Shown piece by piece: positions 8,147 to 17,935 of a stretch of DNA of 64,000 bases. Each line of letters begins with the position of its first letter. Position 1 is the stretch's first letter. This DNA comes from Gigaspora rosea. Its lineage: Eukaryota; Glomeromycota; Glomeromycetes; Diversisporales; Gigasporaceae. The notes under the pieces were generated by a model, which saw only the letters and a program-made list of their open reading frames with translations, ran no database searches and had not been told where the DNA came from. The stretch lies in the NCBI GenBank assembly GCA_003550325.1, contig QKWP01000136.1, forward strand, positions 406,439-470,438, written 5' to 3'. The translations under genes and the position numbers were made by a program.

Positions 8147-10471
8147 ATGAATAGAGCGTATGAACTATACTTAGAACAAATTGAAGTACACGAAACAAGT
8201 CATCCTTCCTCACTTGCGGTAGACGTTTTGCAAGCCTACCATCCTGATTTATCCTGTACTATCTGTTACCCTGTTGCTAATTTATACCGTCCCTTTCGCC
8301 GATTTTGGGGAACATATCGAGACAATTATTTTGCTACCCAATACTCACAAAAGACAAACGACTCTTACTGTATTTTAGTTGCTGCTACTGATTATAATAC
8401 TGCTAGAGCTGCTGCTCGAGATATTGTTTTTAGTTGCCGCTATAACAACGACCTATTAGACCCAAAAGAAGTTATTGCTGGTCTACTCCTTGCACATACC
8501 CCCTATACTCTTGCACCTACCTTACCTCTTAATTTTGAAGCTACTCTACTTGACCTTCACATTGAGGACCTCTTACCTTCTACACCTGCTTCAACTCGAC
8601 CAAGGACTGAAAACCTTCTATTCGATTTTCAAAATCAACTAGGAAGAACTGAATTAAATTTTGACGTTTCTCCACCCAGATCTATATTCACCTTAGGACC
8701 TGAACAATTAGCTGATACTGGTGTTGGTTCTTCCACTAATACTTATATACCAATCCCTCCAAGCCTTGCACTTCCTTCTTCACCTATCTCAGAAATTCCA
8801 TATCATTATACTCGAGAAACTACTCCTCCTCCACGAAATCGCCTCTTTCGCTATTTACAACAAACCTTTTCTCCTGCTCGCACAACTGTTCCTCCATCTC
8901 CTCTTGTAACTGAATATTACCCAACTGTTAATTTAGATATAAACGTTACCCCACGCCATACACCTCCATTACTTAATACTCCTCCTCTTAACGACCAAAA
9001 TTTAATTGACCCTCTCGACCATTATATTCAAAACCAAGACGCTACTATTGTTAGAGCTGACTCTCCTCCACAATTCGAGAAAATAAATTTACAACCTCTT
9101 GTTGAAGAATTAAACCCTATCTTACCTCCTAACCAACCAGAAAACCTATTGGGTGATCAAGCTTTACAAGTTGCTGCGCAAGCAATAACTGATCTTGCCA
9201 ATGCCCTTGGACAAGGCTCTGAGAAAACTCTTATTACTGTTGCAGATTTTTACGGTGACGGAACCCAAGACCCTGCTGACTGGCTGAAGGAATTTCGAAG
9301 AGCCGCTACTGCCAACCGATGGAGTGCTGAACGGAAACTTCAGCTTGCTCCTGTGTACCTTAAAGGTGTTGCTCTAGACTGGTATACTGCTTTAAACCCG
9401 GTACCCAATGTTTTTAATGATAACAACCACCAGAACCGAAGTTTCCAGCATCTTTTTAAGACACGTTTCTATACTACTAAGCAAAAGGCCCTTTGGCAAA
9501 AACAACTTTTCGAAATTAAGCAAGGACCCACCGAAACAGTGGATGGATATATCAACCGATTTCGTACATTGCAAACGAAAGTGGACCCAACCGGTGTTTT
9601 TCCCGCTGATTTTGTTAAACAACTTTTTATCCAAGGCTTACGTTCTGAGTATGCAGTTAATGTTCAAGCTGCTATACCTAATACCCTGACCGATGCTATT
9701 GAAGTAGCCCTCCGTTGGGAAACTGGAAAATTAATGACTACCCCTACTACCAATACCGACCAAGCTATTCAACAACTTACAGACCAAATTGCTAAGCTTA
9801 GTATTAATTTAGCCCAGACACAGACCACACCTACCTCTTCTGTTAATTATGCTGACAACCATGCCCAAACCCCTCGAATGAAAGAGCCTCCTATCTGCTA
9901 TTATTGTGGACGCACTGGACATTTTATTCGTGATTGCAATAGTAGAAAACAGGACCAACGACAAGGATCCAATTCTCGTCGTAATAATAATAACAATAAC
10001 CGGAACAGAAATAACAACCAAAATAGGGACCGAAATGGTCGCTCTTCTGATCGCTATTCCAATAACAGAGACCGTTCTCGCAGTCGCAATAATTCTCGTC
10101 CTAGAAGCCAATCTAGAGATAATAATTATAGAAGCCGAAATAATGATAACTATCACTCTTACCAAAACTCCTCTAATCGATCTCCTTCGCCTTATCATCG
10201 AAGTGTTAATTATCTTACACAAAATCAGACTCAGACACCCTCTCTTACTGCTAGCAAGTGGAAAACGCTACTCAATAATCCATCTATCCGAGGTGCCTTG
10301 GCTACTCACCTGTATGAGGAAGCCAAAAATGCCAACCTTGTTCAAACCCCTGCGTATACTACACCTGTCAAATGTAATGTCTCTCTTCAGAATAAACCCT
10401 ACCAAGCTATTATTGATAGTGGTGCTTCAATCAGCATATTGCTCACAAGGCAGTCAAGGAACTTGGATTGA
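8147..10471 (+). CDS. gag: Gag polyprotein with zinc knuckle, reading into the protease active site
   Basis: This 774-codon ORF is uninterrupted. Residues 1-350 are a Pro/Thr-rich N-terminal extension that I do not recognise. Residues about 366-545 are a retrotransposon gag core (ADFYGDGTQDPADWLKEF, ALDWYTAL, FKTRFYTTKQK, YINRFRTL, FIQGL). A CCHC knuckle CYYCGRTGHFIRDC starts at residue 584. It is followed by an Asn/Arg/Ser-rich basic tail (about 598-680) suited to RNA binding. The retropepsin active site AIIDSGASISI (Asp757) is fused in frame, but the frame is lost a few codons later and ends at a TGA. The protease continues in the -1 frame from about 10438. I see no slippery heptamer there, so a lost base is more likely than programmed shifting. 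The start is the first Met after the leader. Intactness contrasts with the damaged pol. Confidence 0.88.
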   Translation: MNRAYELYLEQIEVHETSHPSSLAVDVLQAYHPDLSCTICYPVANLYRPFRRFWGTYRDNYFATQYSQKTNDSYCILVAATDYNTARAAARDIVFSCRYNNDLLDPKEVIAGLLLAHTPYTLAPTLPLNFEATLLDLHIEDLLPSTPASTRPRTENLLFDFQNQLGRTELNFDVSPPRSIFTLGPEQLADTGVGSSTNTYIPIPPSLALPSSPISEIPYHYTRETTPPPRNRLFRYLQQTFSPARTTVPPSPLVTEYYPTVNLDINVTPRHTPPLLNTPPLNDQNLIDPLDHYIQNQDATIVRADSPPQFEKINLQPLVEELNPILPPNQPENLLGDQALQVAAQAITDLANALGQGSEKTLITVADFYGDGTQDPADWLKEFRRAATANRWSAERKLQLAPVYLKGVALDWYTALNPVPNVFNDNNHQNRSFQHLFKTRFYTTKQKALWQKQLFEIKQGPTETVDGYINRFRTLQTKVDPTGVFPADFVKQLFIQGLRSEYAVNVQAAIPNTLTDAIEVALRWETGKLMTTPTTNTDQAIQQLTDQIAKLSINLAQTQTTPTSSVNYADNHAQTPRMKEPPICYYCGRTGHFIRDCNSRKQDQRQGSNSRRNNNNNNRNRNNNQNRDRNGRSSDRYSNNRDRSRSRNNSRPRSQSRDNNYRSRNNDNYHSYQNSSNRSPSPYHRSVNYLTQNQTQTPSLTASKWKTLLNNPSIRGALATHLYEEAKNANLVQTPAYTTPVKCNVSLQNKPYQAIIDSGASISILLTRQSRNLD

Positions 10472-12220
10472 CTATTGAACAGGCCTCAAACAGCCTTATT
10501 GTTCCTGCAGTTGGAACTTCCACTCGACCTTTAGGGATTATAAAAGACCTGCCAATTAAAATTGATCATATTACTATCCCTCTTACTATAGAAGTAATGG
10601 ATACTACTTCTTACTCTCTTCTCTTAGACAATGACTGGAATCAAAAAGTGGAAGCAAATTATAATTGGAAAAATGGCTGTTATACTTTTAAATGGGAAAA
10701 CAAGAAACATACTCTCCCTACTACTTATGAAAGTAACCAACCTCTACCCAGTCAACCCACTGTGACTGCACAAGATGAATTAGACCTTTATGAACCAGAA
10801 TACTTATATCCTCGAGAAGCATATACTTTTGATCCAGAAGACTCAGACAAATCTTTCTCACCAGAAGAAAATGAATGGACTACTTATCATTCTCGCCGGA
10901 AAAACAGAAAAGCCCCTAAACAACGTGTCTGTGGAAATTGTGGGTGTTCTCACCACCTCTTTGCAAATTGTCCTACCAACCAATGTAACCGATGCCAGGA
11001 ATTTGCCACATTGCTGTTAAATGCCCTAAACAAGCCCCGAGACGTACCACCTGCCCTATATGTCATGACTCCAACCACCTATATAGGAACTGCCCAATAA
11101 TGTCTGCAGAGGATGCAGTACATTAGGCCATATTGAAGCTTACTGTCCTCTTGCCACTTGGAAAAGACAAAACTTGGTTTATCAGTGTGGATGCACTCTT
11201 GATCAAGTTGATAGTAATCGTCTACCTAACCATAGTACTCGCCGTACCCACCATTGTTGTCAATGTAAAGTTCCTAACAGACCTGAAGTCCTTAGACTTC
11301 TTGAAGAGAAACTTGTATGACCTGGATGCTATTCTGATTTTCACTGTGCTCTAGACAGAGAAGACACTAGAAGTATCCATTTCTTCACCCAAGGTGAAGG
11401 ATGTGGAATGTTTGTTAATTGCAAAGTATGTAATAAAGCTGATACAAAACCTAGAATGTGTCAATTAGACAGTCTTCGTGAAGAATTATGGTTTTGTGAA
11501 TTGGAACACCTCTATGCATACAAGGCTAGCCAGAATATCCAGTATAATCCTAACTATAACCTCTGGACCCAAATCAAACGTTATACTGAATCAACAAAGA
11601 ATGCCGGACACCAATATGAAATGAACCAGACCAGAATTTACCGACATGCAAAGATTCTCTTGAATAAAAATGACCTGACCATCGCCCAGGCTGTAGAACC
11701 TCTAACCTCTGACCGCATAACTCAACCTTGGAGCCATGAGGAAATGCAACTTATTTTGCAAGCTGAATCAGACCTATTATCAGAAAATGATATTGACCCA
11801 CTACAAGCAATTATAGATGAATCCTTCGATACTAGCTACCCAGACTATGACCAGAAGTATGCCCTCGCTGTACTTCGAAGAAACTTTACAGTTCTTGTTG
11901 ACCTCTGCCAGGAATGTTTATATGTTAAACACCAAGAGGAATTGAATGCAAATCAAGGATATTGTGATGATTGCAAACTTCCAGACCCAGAAATTTACTC
12001 TCCACCTGCTAAAGAAACAGTTAAGGAAATCGATGATGGTTCACAGTTTTATCAGCTTCAACAACATGTACAACAACAAGACCAATTAATAAAACAATTA
12101 CAAGCAAGAATTGAAACCTTGGAAACTACCAATGCTGCTTTATTACGCTTTTTCCAAGAAGAAGCCCAAAATGCTCACCAACGGGCTAATGCCTTGAATA
12201 TGCTTTGTCAAAATTTTTAG
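10415..12220 (+). pseudogene. Protease remainder plus four CCHC knuckles and a coiled coil (pol N-terminal module)
   Basis: The frame continues after the DSGAS site with AHKAVKELGLTIEQ, then a retropepsin body (LLLDNDWNQKVEANYNW). It is followed by four CX2C-type knuckles spread over three frames: CGNCGCSHHLFANC, CNRCQEF..HIAVKC, CPICHDSNHLYRNC and CRGCSTLGHIEAYC. Further CX2C pairs follow (CCQCKVP, CKVCN). Frame changes near 11005 and 11093 and a TGA at 11318 break it; the stretch 11408-12220 is open (270 codons). The end is a Gln-rich coiled coil (LQQHVQQQDQLIKQLQARIE) running to a TAG at 12218. An array of knuckles between protease and RT is not the usual Ty3/gypsy plan. It may act in RNA or DNA binding; that function is inference. 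Confidence 0.75.
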
Positions 12221-12237
12221 AGAATCCTAGGCAGGAT
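12211..12237 (+). promoter_or_regulatory. Candidate -1 ribosomal frameshift signal (AAATTTT plus hairpin)
   Basis: In the reading frame of the cysteine-rich module the codons are CAA AAT TTT TAG. The heptamer A-AAT-TTT (12211-12217) is a canonical X-XXY-YYZ slippery site, followed at once by a stop. Six nt downstream, ATCCT-AGGC-AGGAT (12224-12237) can form a 5-bp stem with a 4-nt loop. A -1 slip enters the frame that runs into RT (ENPRQDHKLPVDP and onward). The RT frame has no start of its own. Confidence 0.55.
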
Positions 12238-13770
12238 CATAAACTACCTGTCGACCCAGACCAGAACCTTATACCCAGATCTGTAAATATTATTACCCTT
12301 GAACATGAAGAATATACTCTATCGACCCAGACCTCTTTAAATATTGGACCACTTAATAAATAACAAGGCCTAGCTTTTTGGAAATTATTAGAAGAATTTG
12401 CAGACCTCTTTGCAAATGATATAACTGAGCTAGGACGAACCAACTTGGTTACTCACCGAATCTATACTGAGGATGTACACCCTATTCGTTCCCGGCCTTA
12501 TTCTGTACCTCCTAATGAACAAGAATTTATACAAGAAGAAATCCAAAGAATGTTAGAACATAAACTCATTCAACCCTCTGATAGCCCTTGGACCTCACCT
12601 TTTGTTCTAGTATGAAAGAAAAATGGCAAATTACGATTCTGTGTAGACTACAGAAAAGTAAATGCTGTTACCAAAAAGGATGCTTACCCTCTACCTCGCA
12701 TTGATGAAATGCTTAATACTCTTACAGAATGCTCTTGGTTCTCTACTCTCGATCTTGCGAGTGGATATTGGCAAGTTGCCATGGATCCCCGTGACAAAGA
12801 AAAAACTGCCTTTACTACATGATACGGAATTTATGAATTTAATGTAATGCCTTTTGGTCTTTGCAATGCTCCTGCGACTTTCCAAAGGCTAATGGATCGC
12901 GTATATAAAGGAATTGCATGGAAATTTGTAGTTGTTTACTTAGATGATACAATTGTTTATTCTAGAACATTTGATGAACATTTAACTCATTTAAAAAAAG
13001 TATTTAATAGAATTAAACAAGCAGGACTCAGACTTAATATAGAAAAGTGTACTTTCTGGATGCACCAACTACCATTTCTTGGACACTTAATCTCTGCTAA
13101 CGGTATCGCCCCTGACCCTCAAAAAGTAGAAGCTGTCCAACAGATTCAACCTCCTAAAAACCTCACAGCCCTTCGATCTTTTCTTGGACTTGCAGGATAC
13201 TATCGCCAATTTATTCAAAACTTTTCATCAATCGCTCGCCCTTTGAATTCTCTTCTACAAAAGAATGAACCCTATCACTGGCAAGACAAACAACAAAAAG
13301 CTTTTGAAGAATTAAAATCTAGACTCATTACTGCTCCTATATTAGCCTACCCCAATTTTAAAGAGACATTTATACTTGCTACCGATGCTTCTTATAATGG
13401 CTTTGGTGCCACACTAAGCCAGCTAGATAGGAATGGAAAAGAACACCCGATTGCCTATGCTAGTAAAAGTTTGCGAAAAGAAGAAATGAATTATGCAGCA
13501 ACTGAACTTGAATGTGCTGCAGTTGTATGGGCCATAGAACATTTTCACAAATATTTAGGCGCTACAAAATTCATCTTAGTTACAGACCACTCAGCATTGA
13601 AATGGTTACGTACTGCTGAACCCAAAGGAAGAATTGGAAGTTGGACCTTGAAGCTCCAACCATACAATTTTGGAATTATTCATAAACCAGGCCGAATTCA
13701 CTCGAATGTTGATGCCCTCTCATGGTTACCGACTCAGACAATTGTACCTAATAAATTATATGTATCTTGA
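12217..13770 (+). pseudogene. pol: Reverse transcriptase and RNase H region of pol (interrupted)
   Basis: Frame 1 holds a Ty3/gypsy RT: RPYSVPPNEQEFIQEEI, LRFCVDYRKVN, STLDLASGYWQVAM, VMPFGLCNAPATFQ and the catalytic YLDDTIVY (12938-12961). It then has the RT thumb (FLGHLISANGI, FLGLAGYYRQFI) and RNase H (LATDASYNGFGATL, TELECAAVVWA, LVTDHSALKWL). In-frame stops lie at 12361 (TAA), 12613 (TGA) and 12820 (TGA). The two TGAs fall where the family has Arg (VLVRKK, FTTRYG), consistent with CGA-to-TGA changes. The open part from 12847 is 307 codons. The frame ends at 13768-13770, and the linker to integrase continues in another frame. Confidence 0.9.
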
Positions 13771-15060
13771 CCAATATCATAATCTTTACCACTATTTGGA
13801 CACAGACCAATTTCCAGATGGATTTACTGACCAAGAACAAAAACGACTTATGACCCAGGCTAAATACTTTGAAGTTAGATATCACCTTCTCTATAAGAAG
13901 AATAAAAGAAACCCAGACAGACCACTTAGAGTTATAAAATGGACAGAAGTTGAACCAGTATTATGTATGATGCATAAGTACCCTACTGCCGGACATTTGG
14001 GAACGGACGCTATGTTTATAAAATATCGGACTGATATTATTGGGATCAAATGTATAGTGATATACAAGAATATATGAAGACTTGTGAGGAATGCTAATGA
14101 AGACAAAAAGGTCATAGAAAAGAACCTTTACACCCTATACAAATAGGAAGAGCTTTCGAACGTGTTGGAATTGATCTTGTAGGCCCTTTGCCTATAACTA
14201 AGCAAAACAATCGATATATTATTGTTGCTACTGAATACCTAACACGATGGCCAGAAGCTCGTGCTGTTCCAGATGCTAGTGCTAGTACGCTTGCTCAGTT
14301 TATCTTTGAGGAGATAATCTGTAGACATGGAACTCCAAAAATTATCTTATCAGACCAAGGTCGCAATTTTATTAGCAAAACTATTAGAATTCTCTGTGAG
14401 AAATTTCTTATCAAGCAAAAATTCTCTTCTCCCTACCACCCTCAGACAAATGGGATAGTGGAAAGGTTTAATAGAACATTGTGTGAATCACTTGCAAAAG
14501 TAAAAGGAAATGATGATTGGGACTTGTATATACCTGCTGTTCTCTTGGTATATAGAACAAAAAGACATGCTACCACAGGATATACCCCCTTTCAACTTAT
14601 ATATGGGAGATATGCTACCTTACCAATTGAAGCACTTTTCCCAGTAGAACCTACAGAAATTAATGATGAAATAGACTTACAAGGAAGTATCCTCCAACGT
14701 GCTTATGATTTAATAGAGAAATTACCAAACTACCAGAATCAGGCCAGTCAAAATACTAAATGATCACAGCAAAAACAAAAAGTCCATTTTGATGCCAATA
14801 TTCGAACAGAGGCATTTGAAATTGGTGATAAAGTATGGATACAAAGAAAGGAACTAGAAGCCTCTCGCTCAGCCAAATTTGAAGACAAAAGATTTGGACC
14901 TTTTCTTATTTATGAGAAATTAGACAATGGTGTTTATAAATTACAGACAATAGAAGGAAAAATTTTACAAAAATATTATAATAGTGATCATCTTGCCAAA
15001 TATCACGAGCCACAAACATGGGAACCAGTAGTTGTTATTAATTCGCCTGGAAATTTCTAG
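13755..15060 (+). pseudogene. pol: Integrase region of pol (interrupted)
   Basis: Frame 2 from about 13755 carries the linker (DQFPDGFTDQEQKRLM) and the start of the H2C2 zinc domain (MHKYPTAGHLGTDAMF). A one-base change near 14040 moves to frame 1, where WDQMYSDIQEYMKTCEEC completes the zinc domain. Two consecutive stops follow (TAA TGA, 14094-14099) where the family has Gln-Arg. The core shows VGIDLVGPLP, LSDQGRNF and NGIVERFNRTL; the second Asp and the Glu are separated by 35 residues (D,D-35-E). Another TGA lies at 14761. The C-terminal part has a GPF-type motif (KFEDKRFGPFLIYEKL) and ends at TAG 15058. No chromodomain is evident. Confidence 0.88.
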
Positions 15061-15156
15061 AAGAAATTTGATCTACAAGGGGATGAAACACACAATTTAA
15101 TTTGTAAAACCTCAAAATGTATTTATACAACTACTCCTTTTGGAATTTTCCCAAAA

Positions 15157-15951
15157 ATGACCACCCCTACATTACAACCTCAAACCTTGTTAGCCCTCCA
15201 ATACCTTTTTCAGACATGTAAACAAGATAATGCCACTCAAAATTATGCATTGTGGATTACATCGCAATGTGTATGGTTATGTAATAATAATGATACCACT
15301 CAGACTATTGACCTTACTAATGTAATTACCTCCTTTCTTGAGCCAGACTCAAATAATTTTCTGAATATTTTAGAAGACACAGAACAATTAGAAATTAATT
15401 TACCAGAAGTAAATGACACAGAAGAAATAAACCCAAACTTGGAACTAGAAGACATACAAGAAGAAACATTAACAGTTCCAACTACTAATCCAAAAGAAGA
15501 CACTCCTGCTCCATTACCTGAGAAATTAACCAAGATTATACAAAATATTATCCAACCTTGTGGACCTCTAACCCAGACTTCTATTCCTCCATATACTGGA
15601 ATAACGTATCAAGAGAAATTACAGAAAATTCTCAAACGAATTAAAACTCGAACTAGAAACAGACAAGACCAAACTAAGCTGCTCGAAGCTTATTATTATC
15701 TTGGTAACCTTATAGACAAGTACCCTGATGCTCATGAAGATATTCAATCAATAATTGAGAAGACTCAAGGAGAAAGAAGAGCCCGAGACACATGGAAGTG
15801 TGCCAGACGGATGAAATTGCTTTTCTCTAATCGACCTCTAGAAAATATCTCTCGAACAACCTATATTACTTATACAATGATTACGAGGTTAACTGATGCC
15901 GAACTTTCTCAAGTCCTTCCCCAAATTAGAACTCACGGAGTTCGTTCTTAA
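15157..15951 (+). CDS. Third ORF of the retrotransposon, unknown function (264 aa)
   Basis: This intact ORF lies after the pol stop and is in the same frame as integrase; no stop occurs between 15061 and 15156, so read-through would fuse them. Residues about 70-120 are strongly acidic (NDTEEINPNLELEDIQEET). The C-terminal half is basic and probably helical (LQKILKRIKTRTRNRQDQ, IIEKTQGERRARDTWKCARR). No signal peptide or membrane segment is visible, so it does not resemble an envelope. I do not recognise the family. The stop overlaps the PPT. It is uninterrupted over 264 codons although the adjacent pol is riddled with stops. Possible roles include an accessory nucleic-acid-binding or assembly protein; this is inference only. 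Confidence 0.7.
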   Translation: MTTPTLQPQTLLALQYLFQTCKQDNATQNYALWITSQCVWLCNNNDTTQTIDLTNVITSFLEPDSNNFLNILEDTEQLEINLPEVNDTEEINPNLELEDIQEETLTVPTTNPKEDTPAPLPEKLTKIIQNIIQPCGPLTQTSIPPYTGITYQEKLQKILKRIKTRTRNRQDQTKLLEAYYYLGNLIDKYPDAHEDIQSIIEKTQGERRARDTWKCARRMKLLFSNRPLENISRTTYITYTMITRLTDAELSQVLPQIRTHGVRS

Positions 15952-15963
15952 AGGGGAGAGAAA
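15950..15963 (+). other. Polypurine tract
   Basis: AAAGGGGAGAGAAA immediately precedes the 3' LTR, as expected for plus-strand priming. It overlaps the stop codon of ORF3. Confidence 0.85.
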
Positions 15964-16574
15964 TGTTATAGAATAGGTTTTAATTTTGGTAGAAATTAGT
16001 TTGAAAATTAGAACTTAATAAGGAAATTTTGTAATAACTGTATTTAGTAATAGTGATATGCGAAATTGATGTGCAATGACACTCAATGACGCTTAGCGAC
16101 GCTTAACGACGCTTAGCGACGCTTAATGACGCTTAGCGACGCTTAACGACGCTTAGTGACGCTTAACGACGCTTAGTGACGCTTAACGACGCTTAGCGAC
16201 GCTTAACGACGCTTAGCGACGCTTAACTCAATAGATATATAAACCCACCTTATTTCCCTTAGTTTTAGACAGATCCAGACATTGTATTTTATCTTTACCT
16301 TTATATTATTTATCCTCCTCTCTTATTATTAATAAACTCTTGGGATTTCTAAGGAACAGACACCTTGGAATAGCCCTCTTGTTAAATTAATAAACTGTGT
16401 ATTATCTCTTGTTGTTTTATACCGAACTGCCTCAGAGAAGTGTGTAGTTTCTTACAGACATAAAAGAAACTATACTTCCCTCTTGTACACCGCTTCACGC
16501 CCAAAGTAAGGGATCTCAGGAGCTGTGTGATTGTTACTTTATCGGAATTAAAGAAGGCTTCCGGTACTGTAACA
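15964..16574 (+). repeat. 3' LTR (611 bp)
   Basis: It is the same as the 5' LTR but 19 bp longer, explained by about two more minisatellite units. TATA at 16236. Single-base differences from the 5' LTR are spread along its length. Confidence 0.93.
16083..16226. repeat. 10-bp minisatellite GACGCTTARC, about 14 copies, in the 3' LTR
   Basis: The units are more uniform than in the 5' LTR and most keep the CpG. They alternate GACGCTTAAC and GACGCTTAGC. The array again ends just before the TATA box. Confidence 0.93.
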
Positions 16575-17640
16575 CCAGAAATACTCTGCATTTAAAAAGA
16601 TATCATAAGGACTATGGAATAAAACCGCAAAGGTCAAGACAACAAATCGATATGTAATTTCTACAATCTTATATCTGACAAGCTTTCTAAATTACCAAGA
16701 CTCCTAATAATTGTTTATTACGAAGAAATCTGTCCATATCAACTACTTTAAAGACATCACATTTCATCAACAGTCGTTTCACTGACAAGCTTATTTTACA
16801 TATGATTAATTATTTACAGACAAGTTTATTTTGTAACCAGCCAATAGTTCATATAACTTGATACAAATTCTAAACTTAATTCTAATGATAGTAATTAGAA
16901 ATATTTTGTAAAAAAACTGGGTAAATTATATTGCTTATGAAATGAATTTGTCTGCAAATCAATCAGCTGTAAAATAGGCTTTTAATGAAATGAGTGTCAA
17001 TGAAATGTGATTGATGTCTTTGAAGTTATTTTAGGTAAGCTGTCAAAGCAGAACGAAAACTAAAGATGAAACCCAAGCTCAAAAAAATAAAAAAAACTAG
17101 CAAAAATCTGATAAAATTGCAACAAAAAATTTTAACCAATATTGAAAATTAGTTTTGCATCATTTTTGAAGTTAATAATCATTAACATCATAATAATAAA
17201 TTCAAAATTAATAATGAAATAATCACTAGCATACCAGCCCATGCCTTTGGCATGAGATTAAGAAATTTTCTGGTAGTTATTTTAAATTAATACATATTTT
17301 TTATTTATGTAAGATATAAGTAATTTTGATACTTTAGGCAGAGCAGGTTCTCTTTTTCTTTTTTTTTAGATTTTTATCTTTGTTATTTATTTTTAAAAAT
17401 TTTTGTATATGAAATATTATATTTATAAACTACTATTATTTTGGATTTTAAATTATTATTTTTATTATTTTTGTTTCTTTATTTTTTTGTATATAATTTT
17501 GTTTTTTTTTATTTTCTTTTATTTACATATTTTATTCGTTGTTAGTTCTGTATTGATCAATTATTATGCAAATATTTGAATTAGGTCTTAGATTAAATTA
17601 ATAATAGTTTTGTTAGTTGTATTTATTGTTAGAATTTAAT
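16575..17640. other. AT-rich intergenic DNA with a remnant of a dispersed repeat
   Basis: From about 16740 to 17040 words such as TTCACTGACAAGCTTATTTT, ATTTACAGACAAGTTTATTT and inverted forms recur. The same vocabulary forms the arms of the 38213-40448 element and recurs at 57240-57620 and 59290-59560. No gene is seen. Confidence 0.45.
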
Positions 17641-17935
17641 ATTTTTGCGCATGTGCGCTATAGCGCACGTCATATGATTTGGTATAATGTGAAATCAAAC
17701 CAACCAAAATAACCTATACTTTTTGTTAGTTAGGATTAGAGTGAGGTTAGAATAGTATGTAGGCAAGAAAGTGGTTATAGTAAAATTTCACAAAGAGTCT
17801 TTTTTGTTAGAGCACGAAGAGTGGTTTCATAAGCAAAATTATGAGCCACAGACGATTTTTTAAAAGATCGCTATTTTTTCTCGATTTCACATTACACCTG
17901 ATCCTACGATCTGATTGGTTTATCAGATGGGTGCG
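17641..17935. mobile_element. MITE-like element, core shared with 44854-45147
   Basis: GGTATAATGTGAAATC near the left end is repeated in inverted form near the right end (GATTTCACATTACACC). The interior (CCAAAATAA, TTAGTTAGGATTAGAGTGAGG, TTTTTTGTTAGAGCAC, GTGGTTTCATAAGCAAAAT) is collinear with the element at 44854-45147, but the outer ends differ. The left end carries a perfect 16-nt palindrome GTGCGCTATAGCGCAC (17653-17668). Confidence 0.6.

Larger units (their letters stand above)
7251..16574 (+). mobile_element. Full-length Ty3/gypsy LTR retrotransposon (9.3 kb)
   Basis: Two LTRs (592 and 611 bp) beginning TGTTATAG and ending TGTAACA enclose a PBS, gag, protease, a cysteine-rich module, RT/RNase H, integrase, a third ORF and a PPT. 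The order RT-RNase H-integrase is that of Ty3/gypsy. CCAG flanks both sides (7247-7250, 16575-16578); it becomes ACCAG if the last LTR base is counted as shared. This supports a single insertion. The LTRs differ at many positions, so the insertion is not recent. Gag and ORF3 are intact, but pol carries several TGA/TAA codons and single-base frame changes, so the copy is not autonomous. Confidence 0.95.

Noticed and set aside
9809-10222. 137-codon frame on the minus strand and 190-codon frame in another plus frame across gag
   Set aside because: They are shadows of the Asn/Arg-rich gag tail. The gag frame has recognisable domains and these do not.
10415-10473. Programmed frameshift at the gag/protease break
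   Set aside because: The shift falls inside the protease just after DSGAS, and the local sequence (GCATATTGCTC) has no X-XXY-YYZ heptamer. A lost base is more likely.
12613-12822. In-frame TGA codons as evidence of an alternative genetic code
   Set aside because: Gag, ORF3, the NMNAT-like and bestrophin-like ORFs use standard stops and have no internal TGA. The pol TGAs fit CGA-to-TGA mutation.
15157-15951. ORF3 as an envelope protein
   Set aside because: No signal peptide, transmembrane segment or glycosylation-rich ectodomain is visible.
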